A DNA stretch of 64,000 nucleotides from Citreimonas sp042096055. Its GTDB lineage: Bacteria; Pseudomonadota; Alphaproteobacteria; Rhodobacterales; Rhodobacteraceae. This document shows positions 52,372-60,835 of this stretch, one piece after another. Under the pieces are notes generated by a model that ran no database searches, was not told the DNA's origin, and saw only the letters and a list, made by a program, of their open reading frames with translations. The stretch spans positions 1-64,000 of the forward strand of contig NZ_JBELMH010000007.1 of NCBI RefSeq assembly GCF_042096055.1, given 5' to 3'. Position numbers and translations under genes: made by a program. Numbering within the stretch: position 1 is the stretch's first letter; the number at the start of each line of letters is the position of its first letter.

Positions 52372-53366
52372 GCCGCCATCCCCATCCGCGTCAGCGTGCG
52401 CCGTTCCAGCCAGCCGATCGCCCAGACCAGAAGTGCCGCCAGCGCCGCGGCCAGCAGCAGCGCGGCCCAGATCTGCGCCGTCTGGCCGTAATAGCTGCCC
52501 GCCAGCATCCGTGCGCCGAGCCCGCCCTGCTGCACCGGCAACTCGCCCACGATGGCGCCGACGAGGCTGGCCGCGATGGCGATCTTGAGCGAGGCGAAGA
52601 GGTAGGGCACCGAGGCCGGCAGCCGCAGCTTCCACAGGATCGTCGGCTGAGCGGCGTTGTAGGTGCGCATCAGGTCCATCTGCATCGCGTCGGGGCTGCG
52701 CAGTCCTTTCACCATGCCGACGACAACCGGGAAGAACGACAGGTAGGCCGAGATCACCGCCTTGGGCAGCAGGCCCTGGATGCCGATCGAATAGAGCACC
52801 ACGATGATCATCGGCGCCAGCGCCACGATCGGGATGGTCTGCGAGACGATCGCCCAGGGCATTACGCTCAGGTCCATGACGCGGCTGTGCACGATGCCGA
52901 CCGCCAGCACGACGCCCAGCGCCGTGCCGATCAGGAAACCCACGAACGTCGCGTTCAGCGTGACCCAGCCGTGGTAGACAAGGCTGCGGTTCGAGAGCGA
53001 GCCGGACTGCACGATGCCGCGCCGTCCGAACAGCTCTTCGTCGACGGTTGAGTCGTAAAGTTCGACCAGCACCTGGTGCGGGGCGGGCAGGCGCGGGCGG
53101 TCGAGGCTCCAGCTTTCGCCGAGTGCGCCGGGGTTGCGCGCGACCAGCGCGAGGCTGGACTTGTCGCGGCGCGCCACCGCCGAGTCCGGCGAGACCACGA
53201 CGCCGGCGCGTTCGGCCTGGGTCAGCACCTCCTTCACGTTCATCGGCACCGCCGCCACGTACCAGATCGCGATCAGCGCGATCACCATGGCCAGCACCGG
53301 CGGCACGCTCAGCCACCGGGGCCAGCGCCTTGCGGCGCCGCGCGTGGCGATGGTGGCGTCGGTCAT
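52368..53366 (-). CDS. ABC importer permease 1 with periplasmic insertion
   Basis: A 332-residue permease related to permease 2 (contact loop 'MRTYNAAQPTILWKLRLPAS'). It has about 85 extra residues between its first and second membrane helices ('VVSPDSAVARRDKSSLALVA' through 'DEELFGRRGIVQSGSLSNRS') that should lie in the periplasm. This insert may help dock the binding protein. It overlaps the ATPase gene by 4 bases and permease 2 by 4 bases. Confidence 0.9.
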   Translation of the reverse strand: MTDATIATRGAARRWPRWLSVPPVLAMVIALIAIWYVAAVPMNVKEVLTQAERAGVVVSPDSAVARRDKSSLALVARNPGALGESWSLDRPRLPAPHQVLVELYDSTVDEELFGRRGIVQSGSLSNRSLVYHGWVTLNATFVGFLIGTALGVVLAVGIVHSRVMDLSVMPWAIVSQTIPIVALAPMIIVVLYSIGIQGLLPKAVISAYLSFFPVVVGMVKGLRSPDAMQMDLMRTYNAAQPTILWKLRLPASVPYLFASLKIAIAASLVGAIVGELPVQQGGLGARMLAGSYYGQTAQIWAALLLAAALAALLVWAIGWLERRTLTRMGMAA

Positions 53367-54169
53367 TCCTCGTACCCCGCGCGCAGACCCTCGCGGACGC
53401 GGTGCGCGATCTCGATGAACTGCGGTGTGTCGCGGATGTCCAGCGGCCGCTCCTTGGGCAGGGGGCTTTCAATCACGTCGGTGATCCGGCCGGGGCGCGG
53501 CGACATGACGACGATGTGGGTGGACAGGTACACCGCCTCGGGGATCGAGTGGGTGACGAACGCGATGGTCTTGTCGGTCTTGTCCCAGAGGCGCAGCAAC
53601 TCCTCGTTGAGGCGGTCGCGCACGATCTCGTCCAGCGCGCCGAAGGGTTCGTCCATCAGCAGGATGTCGGCATCGAAGGCCAGCGCGCGGGCGATGGACG
53701 CCCGCTGCTGCATGCCGCCCGACAACTGCCAGGGGAACTTCTTCTCGAACTGCGTGAGCTCGACGAGGTCGAGCACGCGGGCCACGCGCTCGCGCTGCTC
53801 GGCCTTGGAAAACCCCATGATCTCGAGCGGCAGGCGGATGTTGCCGCCGATCGTGCGCCACGGATAGAGTCCCGCCGCCTGGAAGACATAGCCGTAGGCG
53901 CGCGCGCGCCGGGCTTCGTCGGCGGTCATTCCGTTGACGGTCAGCGACCCGCCGGTCGGGGTTTCCAGCGCCGCGATGCAGCGCAGGAAGGTTGTCTTGC
54001 CGCAGCCCGACGGGCCGATGAAGCTGACGAACGACCCCTTGGGGATGTCGAGGCTGATGTCGCGCAAGGCATGCACCGGCCCGTCGTCGGTCTGGAAGGT
54101 CAGGTCGAGATGCGAGGCCCGGATGACGGCTGGCTCTGGCGCGGGGGCCATGGCGGGGGCTGCGGACAT
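53363..54169 (-). CDS. ABC importer ATPase (SsuB/TauB class)
   Basis: A 268-residue ATPase with Walker A 'FIGPSGCGKTTFLRCIAALE', Q-loop in 'YGYVFQAAGLYPWRTI', signature 'WQLSGGMQQRASIARALA', Walker B 'ILLMDEPFGALDE' and the switch His in 'IAFVTHSIPEAV'. It energises the two permeases encoded downstream. It starts 7 bases after the dihydropyrimidinase stop, so uptake and degradation genes form one operon. Confidence 0.94.
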   Translation of the reverse strand: MSAAPAMAPAPEPAVIRASHLDLTFQTDDGPVHALRDISLDIPKGSFVSFIGPSGCGKTTFLRCIAALETPTGGSLTVNGMTADEARRARAYGYVFQAAGLYPWRTIGGNIRLPLEIMGFSKAEQRERVARVLDLVELTQFEKKFPWQLSGGMQQRASIARALAFDADILLMDEPFGALDEIVRDRLNEELLRLWDKTDKTIAFVTHSIPEAVYLSTHIVVMSPRPGRITDVIESPLPKERPLDIRDTPQFIEIAHRVREGLRAGYEE

Positions 54170-54176
54170 GGCGCGA

Positions 54177-55634
54177 TCAGACCCCGCTCGCCGGGATGCC
54201 CGAGCGTTTGACGGGGCGCGGCGCGGTCAGCTCCTTGAAGGTCGATAGCGCCTTGTTGACCGGCGTGCCCGGCGCGCGCTTGACGAACTTGCCGTGGCCT
54301 TCCTCGGTCCGGATCTCGCCGTCGTGCACGGCGACCTTGCCGCGAGTCAGGGTGAAGCGTGGCAGGCCCTTCACGTGCTGGCCCTCGAAGACGTTGTAGT
54401 CGATCGCGCTCTGCTGGCTGGAGGCGGTGATCGTCTTCTCCTTTGCCGGGTCCCAGACCACGATGTCGGCATCCGAGCCTACGCGGATCGCGCCCTTGCG
54501 GGGATAGCAGTTCAGGATCTTCGCGATGTTGGTCGAGGTGAGCGCCACGAATTCCTCGGGCGTCAGCCGCCCCGTCTCCACGCCGTGCGTCCACAGCATC
54601 GGCAGCCGGTCCTCGAGGCCACCCGTGCCGTTGGGGATCTTGGTGAAATCGCCCACGCCATAGCGCTTCTGCTCGGTCGTGAAGGCACAGTGATCCGTGG
54701 CCACCACCGACAGCGAGCCCGACATCAGCCCGTGCCACAGGCTTTCCTGGTGCTTGGCATTGCGGAAGGGCGGCGACATCACGCGGCGCGCGGCGTGGTC
54801 CCAATCCTGGTTGAAGTACTCGGACTCGTCGAGCGTCAGGTGCTGGATCAGCGGCTCGCCCCAGACGCGCTTGCCCTGCTGGCGGGCGCGGCGGATGGCC
54901 TCGTGCGCCTCCTCGCAGCTGACATGCACGACATAAAGCGGCACGCCGGCCATGTCGGCGATCATGATCGCGCGGTTCGCGGCCTCGCCCTCGACCTGCG
55001 GGGGGCGGGAATAGGCGTGGCCTTCGGGGCCGTTGTTGCCCTCGGCGAGAAGGCGTGCCGACAGGTCGGCCACCACGTCGCCGTTCTCGGCGTGCACCAT
55101 CGCGATGCCACCCAACTCGCCCACGCGCTGGAACGACGCGAACATCTCGTCGTCCTGCACCATCAGCGCGCCCTTGTAGGCCATGAAGTGCTTGAACGTG
55201 TTGATGCCGCGGTCGCGCACGACGGTCTGCATCTCGTCGAAGACCTGCTCGCCCCACCAGGTCACGGCCATGTGGAACGAATAGTCGCAATTAGCGCGGG
55301 TCGACTTGTTGTCCCACATCTGCAGCGCGTCGAGCAGCCCTTGACCGTCGGGGTTGGGAAGGCAGAAGTCCACGACCATCGTCGTACCGCCGGCCAGGCC
55401 CGCGCGGGTGCCGCTTTCGAAATCGTCGCTGGAATAGGTGCCCATGAAGGGCATTTCCAGGTGCACGTGCGGGTCGATCCCGCCCGGCATCACGTAGCAG
55501 CCGGTGGCGTCGAGTTCGGTGTCGCCCTTGAGGCCTTCGCCGATCTCGACGATCGTGTCGCCCTCGATCAGCACGTCGGCCTTCCAGCTCATGTCGGCGG
55601 TGACGACGGTTCCGTTCTTGATGACGGTGCTCAT
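54177..55634 (-). CDS. hydA: Dihydropyrimidinase / hydantoinase
   Basis: A 485-residue amidohydrolase that opens the ring of 5,6-dihydrouracil or dihydrothymine to the N-carbamoyl beta-amino acid. The di-zinc site is complete: His-x-His in 'GGIDPHVHLEMPF', the carboxylated Lys in 'FKHFMAYKGALM', His in 'YVVHVSCEEA' and 'EPLIQHLTLD', and Asp in 'SVVATDHCAF'. Length is typical (about 480). The ATG at 55634 is preceded by GGGAGGAAAG. In the presence of PreTA and a carbamoyl-amidase, pyrimidine degradation is the natural role rather than a broad hydantoinase. Confidence 0.95.
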   Translation of the reverse strand: MSTVIKNGTVVTADMSWKADVLIEGDTIVEIGEGLKGDTELDATGCYVMPGGIDPHVHLEMPFMGTYSSDDFESGTRAGLAGGTTMVVDFCLPNPDGQGLLDALQMWDNKSTRANCDYSFHMAVTWWGEQVFDEMQTVVRDRGINTFKHFMAYKGALMVQDDEMFASFQRVGELGGIAMVHAENGDVVADLSARLLAEGNNGPEGHAYSRPPQVEGEAANRAIMIADMAGVPLYVVHVSCEEAHEAIRRARQQGKRVWGEPLIQHLTLDESEYFNQDWDHAARRVMSPPFRNAKHQESLWHGLMSGSLSVVATDHCAFTTEQKRYGVGDFTKIPNGTGGLEDRLPMLWTHGVETGRLTPEEFVALTSTNIAKILNCYPRKGAIRVGSDADIVVWDPAKEKTITASSQQSAIDYNVFEGQHVKGLPRFTLTRGKVAVHDGEIRTEEGHGKFVKRAPGTPVNKALSTFKELTAPRPVKRSGIPASGV

Positions 55635-55731
55635 TGCTTTCCTCCCGTGGAGCGATGTCTTTGGCTGCCCGGTGTCGTCGGGCGCGGGGCCGGGCCGTGT
55701 CGCGCCGGCGCCAATGGTGTCTTTCGCCGGG

Positions 55732-55956
55732 TCATGTGCAGACCGGTGCGCCGTCGGCGTCGCTGAGCGGCACGACCGCATCCCCGCCGACGACGTAGTA
55801 CCAGCACCCGTCGGGGTTCTGGCCGACCTCGCGCGGCGACAGGTCGTCCGGTAGGGCGGCGACGACCTCGGCCGGCACGGCGGACGCATCCTGTGGCTGC
55901 GCGGTGCAGGCGGCGAGTGCCGCTAAGGCAAGGCATGCGACGGGCGCGGATCTCAT
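55732..55956 (-). CDS. Small lipoprotein-like protein
   Basis: Seventy-four codons with an N-terminal export signal ending in a lipobox-like 'LALAALAAC' (Cys near residue 17), followed by a short acidic domain with 'GCWYYVVGGDAVVPL' and a terminal Cys. The two non-lipidated Cys could form a disulfide. The ATG overlaps the carbamoyl-amidase stop (ATGA), and the next gene is dihydropyrimidinase about 100 bases on, so it is part of the operon. I do not recognise a family. Coupled translation and a sensible signal peptide support it being real. Confidence 0.65.
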   Translation of the reverse strand: MRSAPVACLALAALAACTAQPQDASAVPAEVVAALPDDLSPREVGQNPDGCWYYVVGGDAVVPLSDADGAPVCT

Positions 55957-57203
55957 TCCACGATCTCCGCCGTCTCGATGACCGCGTGGAACAGCACGTC
56001 GGCGCCGGCGCGCGCCCAGTCCTTGCTGATCTCCTCGGCCTCGTTGTGGCTCAGGCCGTCGACGCAGGGACACATGATCATCGCGGTGGGCGCCACGCGG
56101 TTGATCCAGCAGGCGTCGTGCCCGGCGCCCGAGATGATGTCCATGTGGCTGTAGCCCAGCCGTTCCGCCGCGTTGCGCACGGCAGCGACGCAGGTTTCGT
56201 CGAACTCGACCGGGTCGAAGCCGCCCACCTTCTCGAACGCTACCTCCAGCTGCATCTCGTCGCAGACCATCTCGGCCTCGGCCCGAAGGCGCTTCTCCAT
56301 CTCCTCGATCACCGACAGGTCGGGCGAGCGGAAATCGACCGTGAAGACCGCCTTGCCGGGGATCACGTTGCGCGAGTTCGGGAAGACCTCGATATGGCCC
56401 GCGGCGCCGACGGCGTGGGGCGCGTGAAGCCACGCGATCTCCTCGACCTTGTCGAGGATGCGCGCCATGCCGAGGCCCGCGTTGCGGCGCATCGGCATCG
56501 GGGTGGATCCGGTGTGGCTGTCCTTGCCGGTCACCGTCACCTGCGTCCAGCTGAGGCCCTGGCCGTGCGTGACGACGCCGATATCCTTGCCTTCGGCCTC
56601 GAGGATCGGGCCCTGTTCGATGTGCAGTTCGAAGAAGGCGTGCATCTTGCGCGCGCCCACCTCTTCCTCGCCCTTCCAGCCGATGCGCTCGAGCTCGTCG
56701 CCGAAGCGCAGGCCCTTGGCGTCGGTCCGGTCGTAGGCCCAGTCCTGATCGTGGATGCCCGCGAACACGCCCGAGGACAGCATCGCCGGCGCGTAGCGGG
56801 TCCCTTCTTCGTTGGTGAAGTTCGTCACCACGATCGGGTGCTTCGTATTGATGTTCAGGTCGTTGAGCGAGCGGATAATCTCGAGCCCGCCGAGCACGCC
56901 CAGAACGCCGTCGTACTTGCCGCCCGTCGGCTGCGTGTCGAGATGCGAGCCCACGTAGACGGGCAGGGCATCCGGGTCGGTGCCCTCGCGCCGCGCGAAC
57001 ATGTTGCCCATCTGGTCGAGGCCCATGGTGCAGCCCGCCTCTTCGCACCAGCGCTGGAACAGGGCGCGGCCCTCGGCATCGGCGTCGGTCAGGGTCTGGC
57101 GGTTGTTGCCGCCCGCCACGCCGGGGCCGATCTTGGCCATCTCCATCAGACTGTCCCAAAGACGGTCGGCATTGACCGTCATGTTCGCCGCTGGCGCTGC
57201 CAT
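55953..57203 (-). CDS. Zinc-dependent N-carbamoyl-beta-alanine / N-carbamoyl amino acid hydrolase (M20 family)
   Basis: A 416-residue M20-type amidohydrolase that splits N-carbamoyl beta-amino acids to the amine, CO2 and ammonia. The metal site is seen in 'VGSHLDTQPTGGKYDG' (His, Asp), 'FTNEEGTRYAPAM' (Glu pair), 'FFELHIEQGP' (His) and 'GLSHNEAEEI' (His). The dimerisation insert carries 'DSHTGSTPMPMRRNAG'. It catalyses the third reductive pyrimidine step, after PreTA and HydA. It is the first gene of the minus-strand operon and a RutR-like operator lies 52 bases before its start. Confidence 0.93.
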   Translation of the reverse strand: MAAPAANMTVNADRLWDSLMEMAKIGPGVAGGNNRQTLTDADAEGRALFQRWCEEAGCTMGLDQMGNMFARREGTDPDALPVYVGSHLDTQPTGGKYDGVLGVLGGLEIIRSLNDLNINTKHPIVVTNFTNEEGTRYAPAMLSSGVFAGIHDQDWAYDRTDAKGLRFGDELERIGWKGEEEVGARKMHAFFELHIEQGPILEAEGKDIGVVTHGQGLSWTQVTVTGKDSHTGSTPMPMRRNAGLGMARILDKVEEIAWLHAPHAVGAAGHIEVFPNSRNVIPGKAVFTVDFRSPDLSVIEEMEKRLRAEAEMVCDEMQLEVAFEKVGGFDPVEFDETCVAAVRNAAERLGYSHMDIISGAGHDACWINRVAPTAMIMCPCVDGLSHNEAEEISKDWARAGADVLFHAVIETAEIVE

Positions 57204-57254
57204 GCATCTCTCCTGTCGTTCGCCCGGTCGTTGACCGCCGGGCCTTTCGTCTTA

Positions 57255-57272
57255 TTTGACCAATCGGTCAAA
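57255..57272. promoter_or_regulatory. RutR-like operator
   Basis: TTTGACCAATCGGTCAAA is a near-perfect palindrome that differs at one base from the RutR consensus TTGACCA-NN-TGGTCAA. It lies 52 bases before the carbamoyl-amidase start and 87 bases before the divergent tetR-type gene, so it can control both. Confidence 0.8.
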
Positions 57273-57358
57273 CAGACGCTACCACGGGACCAGATTCGGT
57301 CAAGCGGCTGGCCCGGTTTTCGGGCACCTGCGCGACGATAGGGCAGGGCGGGGCGGTG

Positions 57359-58009
57359 ATGACGAAAATTCCGGCAAATCCGAAAGGCGCCGCTGTCAAG
57401 CCGCGCACCCGCATCCAGCGCGCCAAGCGCGAGGCCATTCTCGAGGCGGGCCTCGACGTCTTCTCGGCCGAGGGATTCCGCGGCGCGACGCTGGACCGGA
57501 TCGCGAAGGCGGCCGGGCTGTCGAAGCCCAACCTGCTGTACTATTACCCTTCCAAGGACGCCATTCACGAGGCGCTGCTGCGCGGGTTGCTGGACACCTG
57601 GCTTGCCCCGCTGGGCGCGATGGACCCCGAGGGCGAGCCGCTGGCCGAGATCCTGTCCTACGTTCAGGGCAAGCTGGCCCTGTCGCGCGACTACCCGCGC
57701 GAAAGCCGCCTGTTCGCCAACGAGATCCTGCGCGGCGCCCCCAACATGAAGCCCATGCTGCAGACCGACCTGCGGCACATGGTCGACGAGCATGCGGAGA
57801 TCATCCGCGGCTGGATCGCGGACGGAAAGCTGGCCCCGGTCGACCCGTTGCACCTGATCTTCTCGATCTGGGCGCTGACGCAGCACTACGCCGATTTCGA
57901 GGTGCAGGTCCGCGCGGTCATGGGCGAGGATCACGACCCTTTCCCGGGGGCGGCCGCGCATCTCGACACGTTGTTCCGCCGGCTGCTCGCGCCTCAGCCC
58001 GGCGCCTAG
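57359..58009 (+). CDS. rutR: TetR-family regulator, RutR-like
   Basis: A 216-residue TetR-type repressor. The N-terminal helix-turn-helix is 'ATLDRIAKAAGLSKPNLLYY' and the C-terminal domain follows RutR ('LSRDYPRESRLFANEILRGA', 'IIRGWIADGKL'). RutR of E. coli binds uracil and thymine and then leaves its DNA site. This gene is divergent from the pyrimidine operon and next to a RutR-like palindrome, so the same logic is likely here. The start is ATG 57359, or the GTG just before it. Confidence 0.85.
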   Translation: MTKIPANPKGAAVKPRTRIQRAKREAILEAGLDVFSAEGFRGATLDRIAKAAGLSKPNLLYYYPSKDAIHEALLRGLLDTWLAPLGAMDPEGEPLAEILSYVQGKLALSRDYPRESRLFANEILRGAPNMKPMLQTDLRHMVDEHAEIIRGWIADGKLAPVDPLHLIFSIWALTQHYADFEVQVRAVMGEDHDPFPGAAAHLDTLFRRLLAPQPGA

Positions 58010-58601
58010 CCGTCGCGCGCGAAGGGCGCGTTGCCGGACGAGATCTGGAACATGTACGTCCCCGAGGACGTGATGAGCAGGAAGCCGTGGAACGCCTCGA
58101 CCGCAGTGATCAGGCGCAGGCCCTCGGTCGGCGTCAGCGCGCCGCGGCCCAGCGTCGAGAAGTTCACCAGCGAGAAATAGAAATGGTCGAGGAAGGTCAC
58201 CGTCTGGTCGGGCTCGGAGGGCTCNNNNNNNNNNNNNNNNNNNNNNNNNNNNNNNNNNNNNNNNNNNNNNNNNNNNNNNNNNNNNNNNNNNNNNNNNNNN
58301 NNNNNNNNNNNNNNNNNNNNNNNNGCGAGAAATAGAAATGGTCGAGGAAGGTCACCGTCTGGTCGGGCTCGGAGGGCTCAAGCGTGCCCAGCCCCAGCGC
58401 GTGATCGCCCAGCCAGACGCCGCCCGCGTAGAGCCCGCCCTGGAACAGGTGGCCGAGGCTCAGCAGCGCGACCGCCAGCGTCACGGCGTATGCCGACCCG
58501 TGCCGGGGGTAGATCAGCCGCGAGGTGTAGTGCAGCGCGTAATATTGGCTGATCGTGACGATCACGAACACCACGAGCGTCAGGAAGACGGCCGTCAGCA
58601 T
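58006..58601 (-). CDS. Two-helix ion-channel-like protein, interrupted by an assembly gap
   Basis: A small membrane protein of the ion-channel (Ion_trans_2-like) type. After removing the 100 N and one copy of the duplicated 55 bases it reads as 146 residues without a stop. Hydrophobic helices are at residues about 2-22 ('LTAVFLTLVVFVIVTISQYY'), 43-60, and in the last third ('LITAVEAFHGFLLITSSGTY'). A pore-like segment 'HFYFSLVNFSTLGRGALTP' precedes the last helix. The filter-like STLGRG differs from the potassium channel TVGYG, so ion selectivity is doubtful. It lies downstream of preA but behind a strong hairpin. The ATG at 58601 is used; a GTG 6 bases upstream is possible. Confidence 0.75.
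58170..58379. other. False assembly gap with duplicated 55-base flanks
   Basis: Bases 58170-58224 and 58325-58379 are identical and 100 N separate them. As at 20198-20407, the contigs overlap and should be merged. Doing so restores one continuous frame in the channel-like gene. Confidence 0.95.
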
Positions 58602-58699
58602 GGACACGGCCCCGGAATCTGGCGGGTTTTCGGGATCATGGTCTTCCTCTGCTTCGGCGCCCGGTCAACCGGGTGGGTGCGCGAGGAGTTCCAAAAGGA

Positions 58700-58730
58700 G
58701 GGCGCGGCGCCGCCGACGGGCGCCGCGCCC
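58700..58730 (-). terminator. Strong hairpin after preA
   Basis: GGGCGCGGCGCC / GGCGCCGCGCCC, a perfect 12-base stem with a 7-base loop directly after the preA stop. On the minus strand it is followed by TCCTTTTGG. It probably ends the preT - glycosylase - preA transcript. Confidence 0.7.
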
Positions 58731-58735
58731 GAACG

Positions 58736-60043
58736 TCATTCCGCCGCGCGGACCGCGCCGGGGTTGTTCGGGTGCGTCGTCCAGTTGGCATAGTCGGCCT
58801 CGACCACCTTGCCGGTGCGCGGGTCGACCGCGCCGGCGGCCATCTCGACCATGCTGATGCAGTTCTCGACCGGGCAGACGTCGACGCAGAGGTTGCACGC
58901 CACGCACTCGTCGTCCTTCACGGTAAAGGTCCGGTCGGCCGACATCGCGATCGCCTGGTGGCTGGTATCCTCGCAGGCGGCGTAGCAGCGGCCGCACTTG
59001 ATGCAGGCCTCCTGGTCGATGCGCGCCTTGGTGACGTAGTTGAGGTTGAGGTACTGCCAGTCGGTCACGTTCGGAACCGCCTTGCCGATGAAGTCGTGGG
59101 TCGAGCGGTAGCCCTTCTCGTCCATCCAGGCGGACAGGCCGCGCTTCATCTCCTCGACGATCTTGAAGCCGTAGGTCATCGCCGCCGTGCAGACCTGCAC
59201 GTTGCCCGCGCCAAGCGCCATGAACTCGGCCGCGTCGCGCCAGGTGGTGATGCCGCCGATGCCGCTGATCGGCAGGCCGTGGGTCGCCGGGTCGCGCGCG
59301 ATCTCGGCCACCATGTTCATCGCGATTGGCTTGACCGCCGGGCCGCAATAGCCGCCATGCGTGCCCTTGCCGTCTATCATCGGCTCGGGCGCCATATCGT
59401 CGAGGTTCACCGACGTGATCGAGTTGATCGTGTTGATCAGGCTCACCGCGTCAGCGCCGCCGTTCTTCGCGGCCTGCGCGGGTTTGCGGATGTCGGTGAT
59501 GTTGGGCGTCAACTTCACGATCACCGGCCGGTCGTAGTACGTCTTGCACCAGCGGGTGACCATCTCGATGTATTCCGGCACCTGGCCCACGGCCGAGCCC
59601 ATGCCGCGTTCGGCCATGCCGTGCGGGCAGCCGAAGTTGAGCTCGATCCCGTCGGCTCCGGTCTCCATCACGCGCGGCAGGATCGCCTTCCAGGCCTCTT
59701 CCTCGCACGGGACCATGATCGAGGCGATCAGCGCGCGGTCTGGATAGTCGGCCTTGACCCTCGCCATCTCCTCGAGGTTGGTCTGCAGCGGGCGGTCGGT
59801 GATCAACTCGATGTTGTTGATGCCCAGCACGCGGCGGTCGGCGCCGTGGATCACGCCGTAGCGCGGCCCGTTCACGTTGACGACGGGCGGCCCTTCGGCG
59901 CCCAGCGTCTTCCAGACGACGCCGCCCCAGCCGGCCTCGAAGGCGCGGCGGACGTTGTATTCCTTGTCGGTGGGCGGCGCCGAGGCCAGCCAGAACGGGT
60001 TGGGCGAAGTGATGCCCAGGAAGGTCGTTGTCAGGTCGGCCAT
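58736..60043 (-). CDS. preA: NAD-dependent dihydropyrimidine dehydrogenase, PreA subunit
   Basis: A 435-residue flavin/iron-sulfur subunit that reduces uracil and thymine to the 5,6-dihydro forms. The FMN barrel (residues 1-310) has the catalytic Cys loop 'LNFGCPHGMAERGMGSAVGQ' and substrate residues in 'VKLTPNITDI' and 'SLINTINSI'. Two [4Fe-4S] clusters follow in the C-terminal part, 'CIKCGRCYAACEDTSHQ' and 'CVACNLCVDVCPVENC'. It works with PreT, encoded two genes upstream on the same strand. The ATG at 60043 follows GAGGAGG. Confidence 0.96.
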   Translation of the reverse strand: MADLTTTFLGITSPNPFWLASAPPTDKEYNVRRAFEAGWGGVVWKTLGAEGPPVVNVNGPRYGVIHGADRRVLGINNIELITDRPLQTNLEEMARVKADYPDRALIASIMVPCEEEAWKAILPRVMETGADGIELNFGCPHGMAERGMGSAVGQVPEYIEMVTRWCKTYYDRPVIVKLTPNITDIRKPAQAAKNGGADAVSLINTINSITSVNLDDMAPEPMIDGKGTHGGYCGPAVKPIAMNMVAEIARDPATHGLPISGIGGITTWRDAAEFMALGAGNVQVCTAAMTYGFKIVEEMKRGLSAWMDEKGYRSTHDFIGKAVPNVTDWQYLNLNYVTKARIDQEACIKCGRCYAACEDTSHQAIAMSADRTFTVKDDECVACNLCVDVCPVENCISMVEMAAGAVDPRTGKVVEADYANWTTHPNNPGAVRAAE

Positions 60044-60054
60044 GTCGGTCCTCC

Positions 60055-60831
60055 TCAAGCCTGGTGTTTCGCGCAGAAATAGGCGGTGCGGCCGCCCACC
60101 TTTCGCGCGTCGATGGTGCCGTCGCACAGCCCGCACTCAGCGCCCTTGTCGCGGCGGTGGCGCAGCCAGTTTTCGGGCAGCTTCGCGCCGTCATTGGCGG
60201 CCAGCAGTTTCTTCAGCACGTCGCGCATCGCGCCGTGCATCTTCTTCAGCGTTCCGGCGTCGAGATCCGCGCCCTTCGCCATCGGCGATACGCCGATCTG
60301 GTACAGCGTCTCGTCCGAGTAGAGATTGCCGATCCCGGCGATCTTGGTCTGGTCCATCAGCGCGGATTTCACCGCACCGCGCCCACGCCCGATCACGTCG
60401 ACAAAGGCGTTCTCGCCGATCTCCATCGCGTCCGGACCGATGTGGTGCTCCGCCAGGAAATCATCCGGATCGTCGATCACCCGCAGCCAGCCCAGCTTGC
60501 GCCTGTTGTGGAACACCAGCCGGTCGCCGCCCTCGAACGCGATCACGAAATGCCCGTGATTGGGCGCCTCGAAATCGTCGCCTTCGACGACCAGTCGCCC
60601 GGTCATGCCAAGGTGCACGGCGATCCAGGGCCCCGATTGCGACCCCGCGAAGATGAACTTGCCGTGCCGTCGGGCCTGCGTGAACTGCCGGCCCAGAAGG
60701 CGGTCGCGATCGGCCTTGCCCGGCAGATCCAGATGCTCGGTCCTGCCCGAGGAGAACCCTGAGATCGTCCGGTTCAGCGCGCCGTCCTCGACGCGCTGGC
60801 GGTTTGCTTCGCACTCGGGCAGCTCGGGCAT
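60055..60831 (-). CDS. Fpg/Nei-family DNA glycosylase
   Basis: A 258-residue DNA glycosylase/AP lyase. The catalytic start PELPE (Pro as nucleophile, Glu next) is kept, as are the beta-Lys in 'ARRHGKFIFAG', the intercalation Met in 'VHLGMTGRLVV', 'IAGIGNLYSDETLY' and the DNA-binding Arg in 'GGRTAYFC'. The zinc finger is C-x2-C-x16-C-x2-H, so the last Cys of classical Fpg is His. The Fpg 'RRFG' is RKLG. These differences place it away from housekeeping MutM, so the damaged base it removes is open. It lies 4 bases after preT and 11 bases before preA, inside the dihydropyrimidine dehydrogenase operon. Confidence 0.9.
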   Translation of the reverse strand: MPELPECEANRQRVEDGALNRTISGFSSGRTEHLDLPGKADRDRLLGRQFTQARRHGKFIFAGSQSGPWIAVHLGMTGRLVVEGDDFEAPNHGHFVIAFEGGDRLVFHNRRKLGWLRVIDDPDDFLAEHHIGPDAMEIGENAFVDVIGRGRGAVKSALMDQTKIAGIGNLYSDETLYQIGVSPMAKGADLDAGTLKKMHGAMRDVLKKLLAANDGAKLPENWLRHRRDKGAECGLCDGTIDARKVGGRTAYFCAKHQA

Positions 60832-60835
60832 GCGC

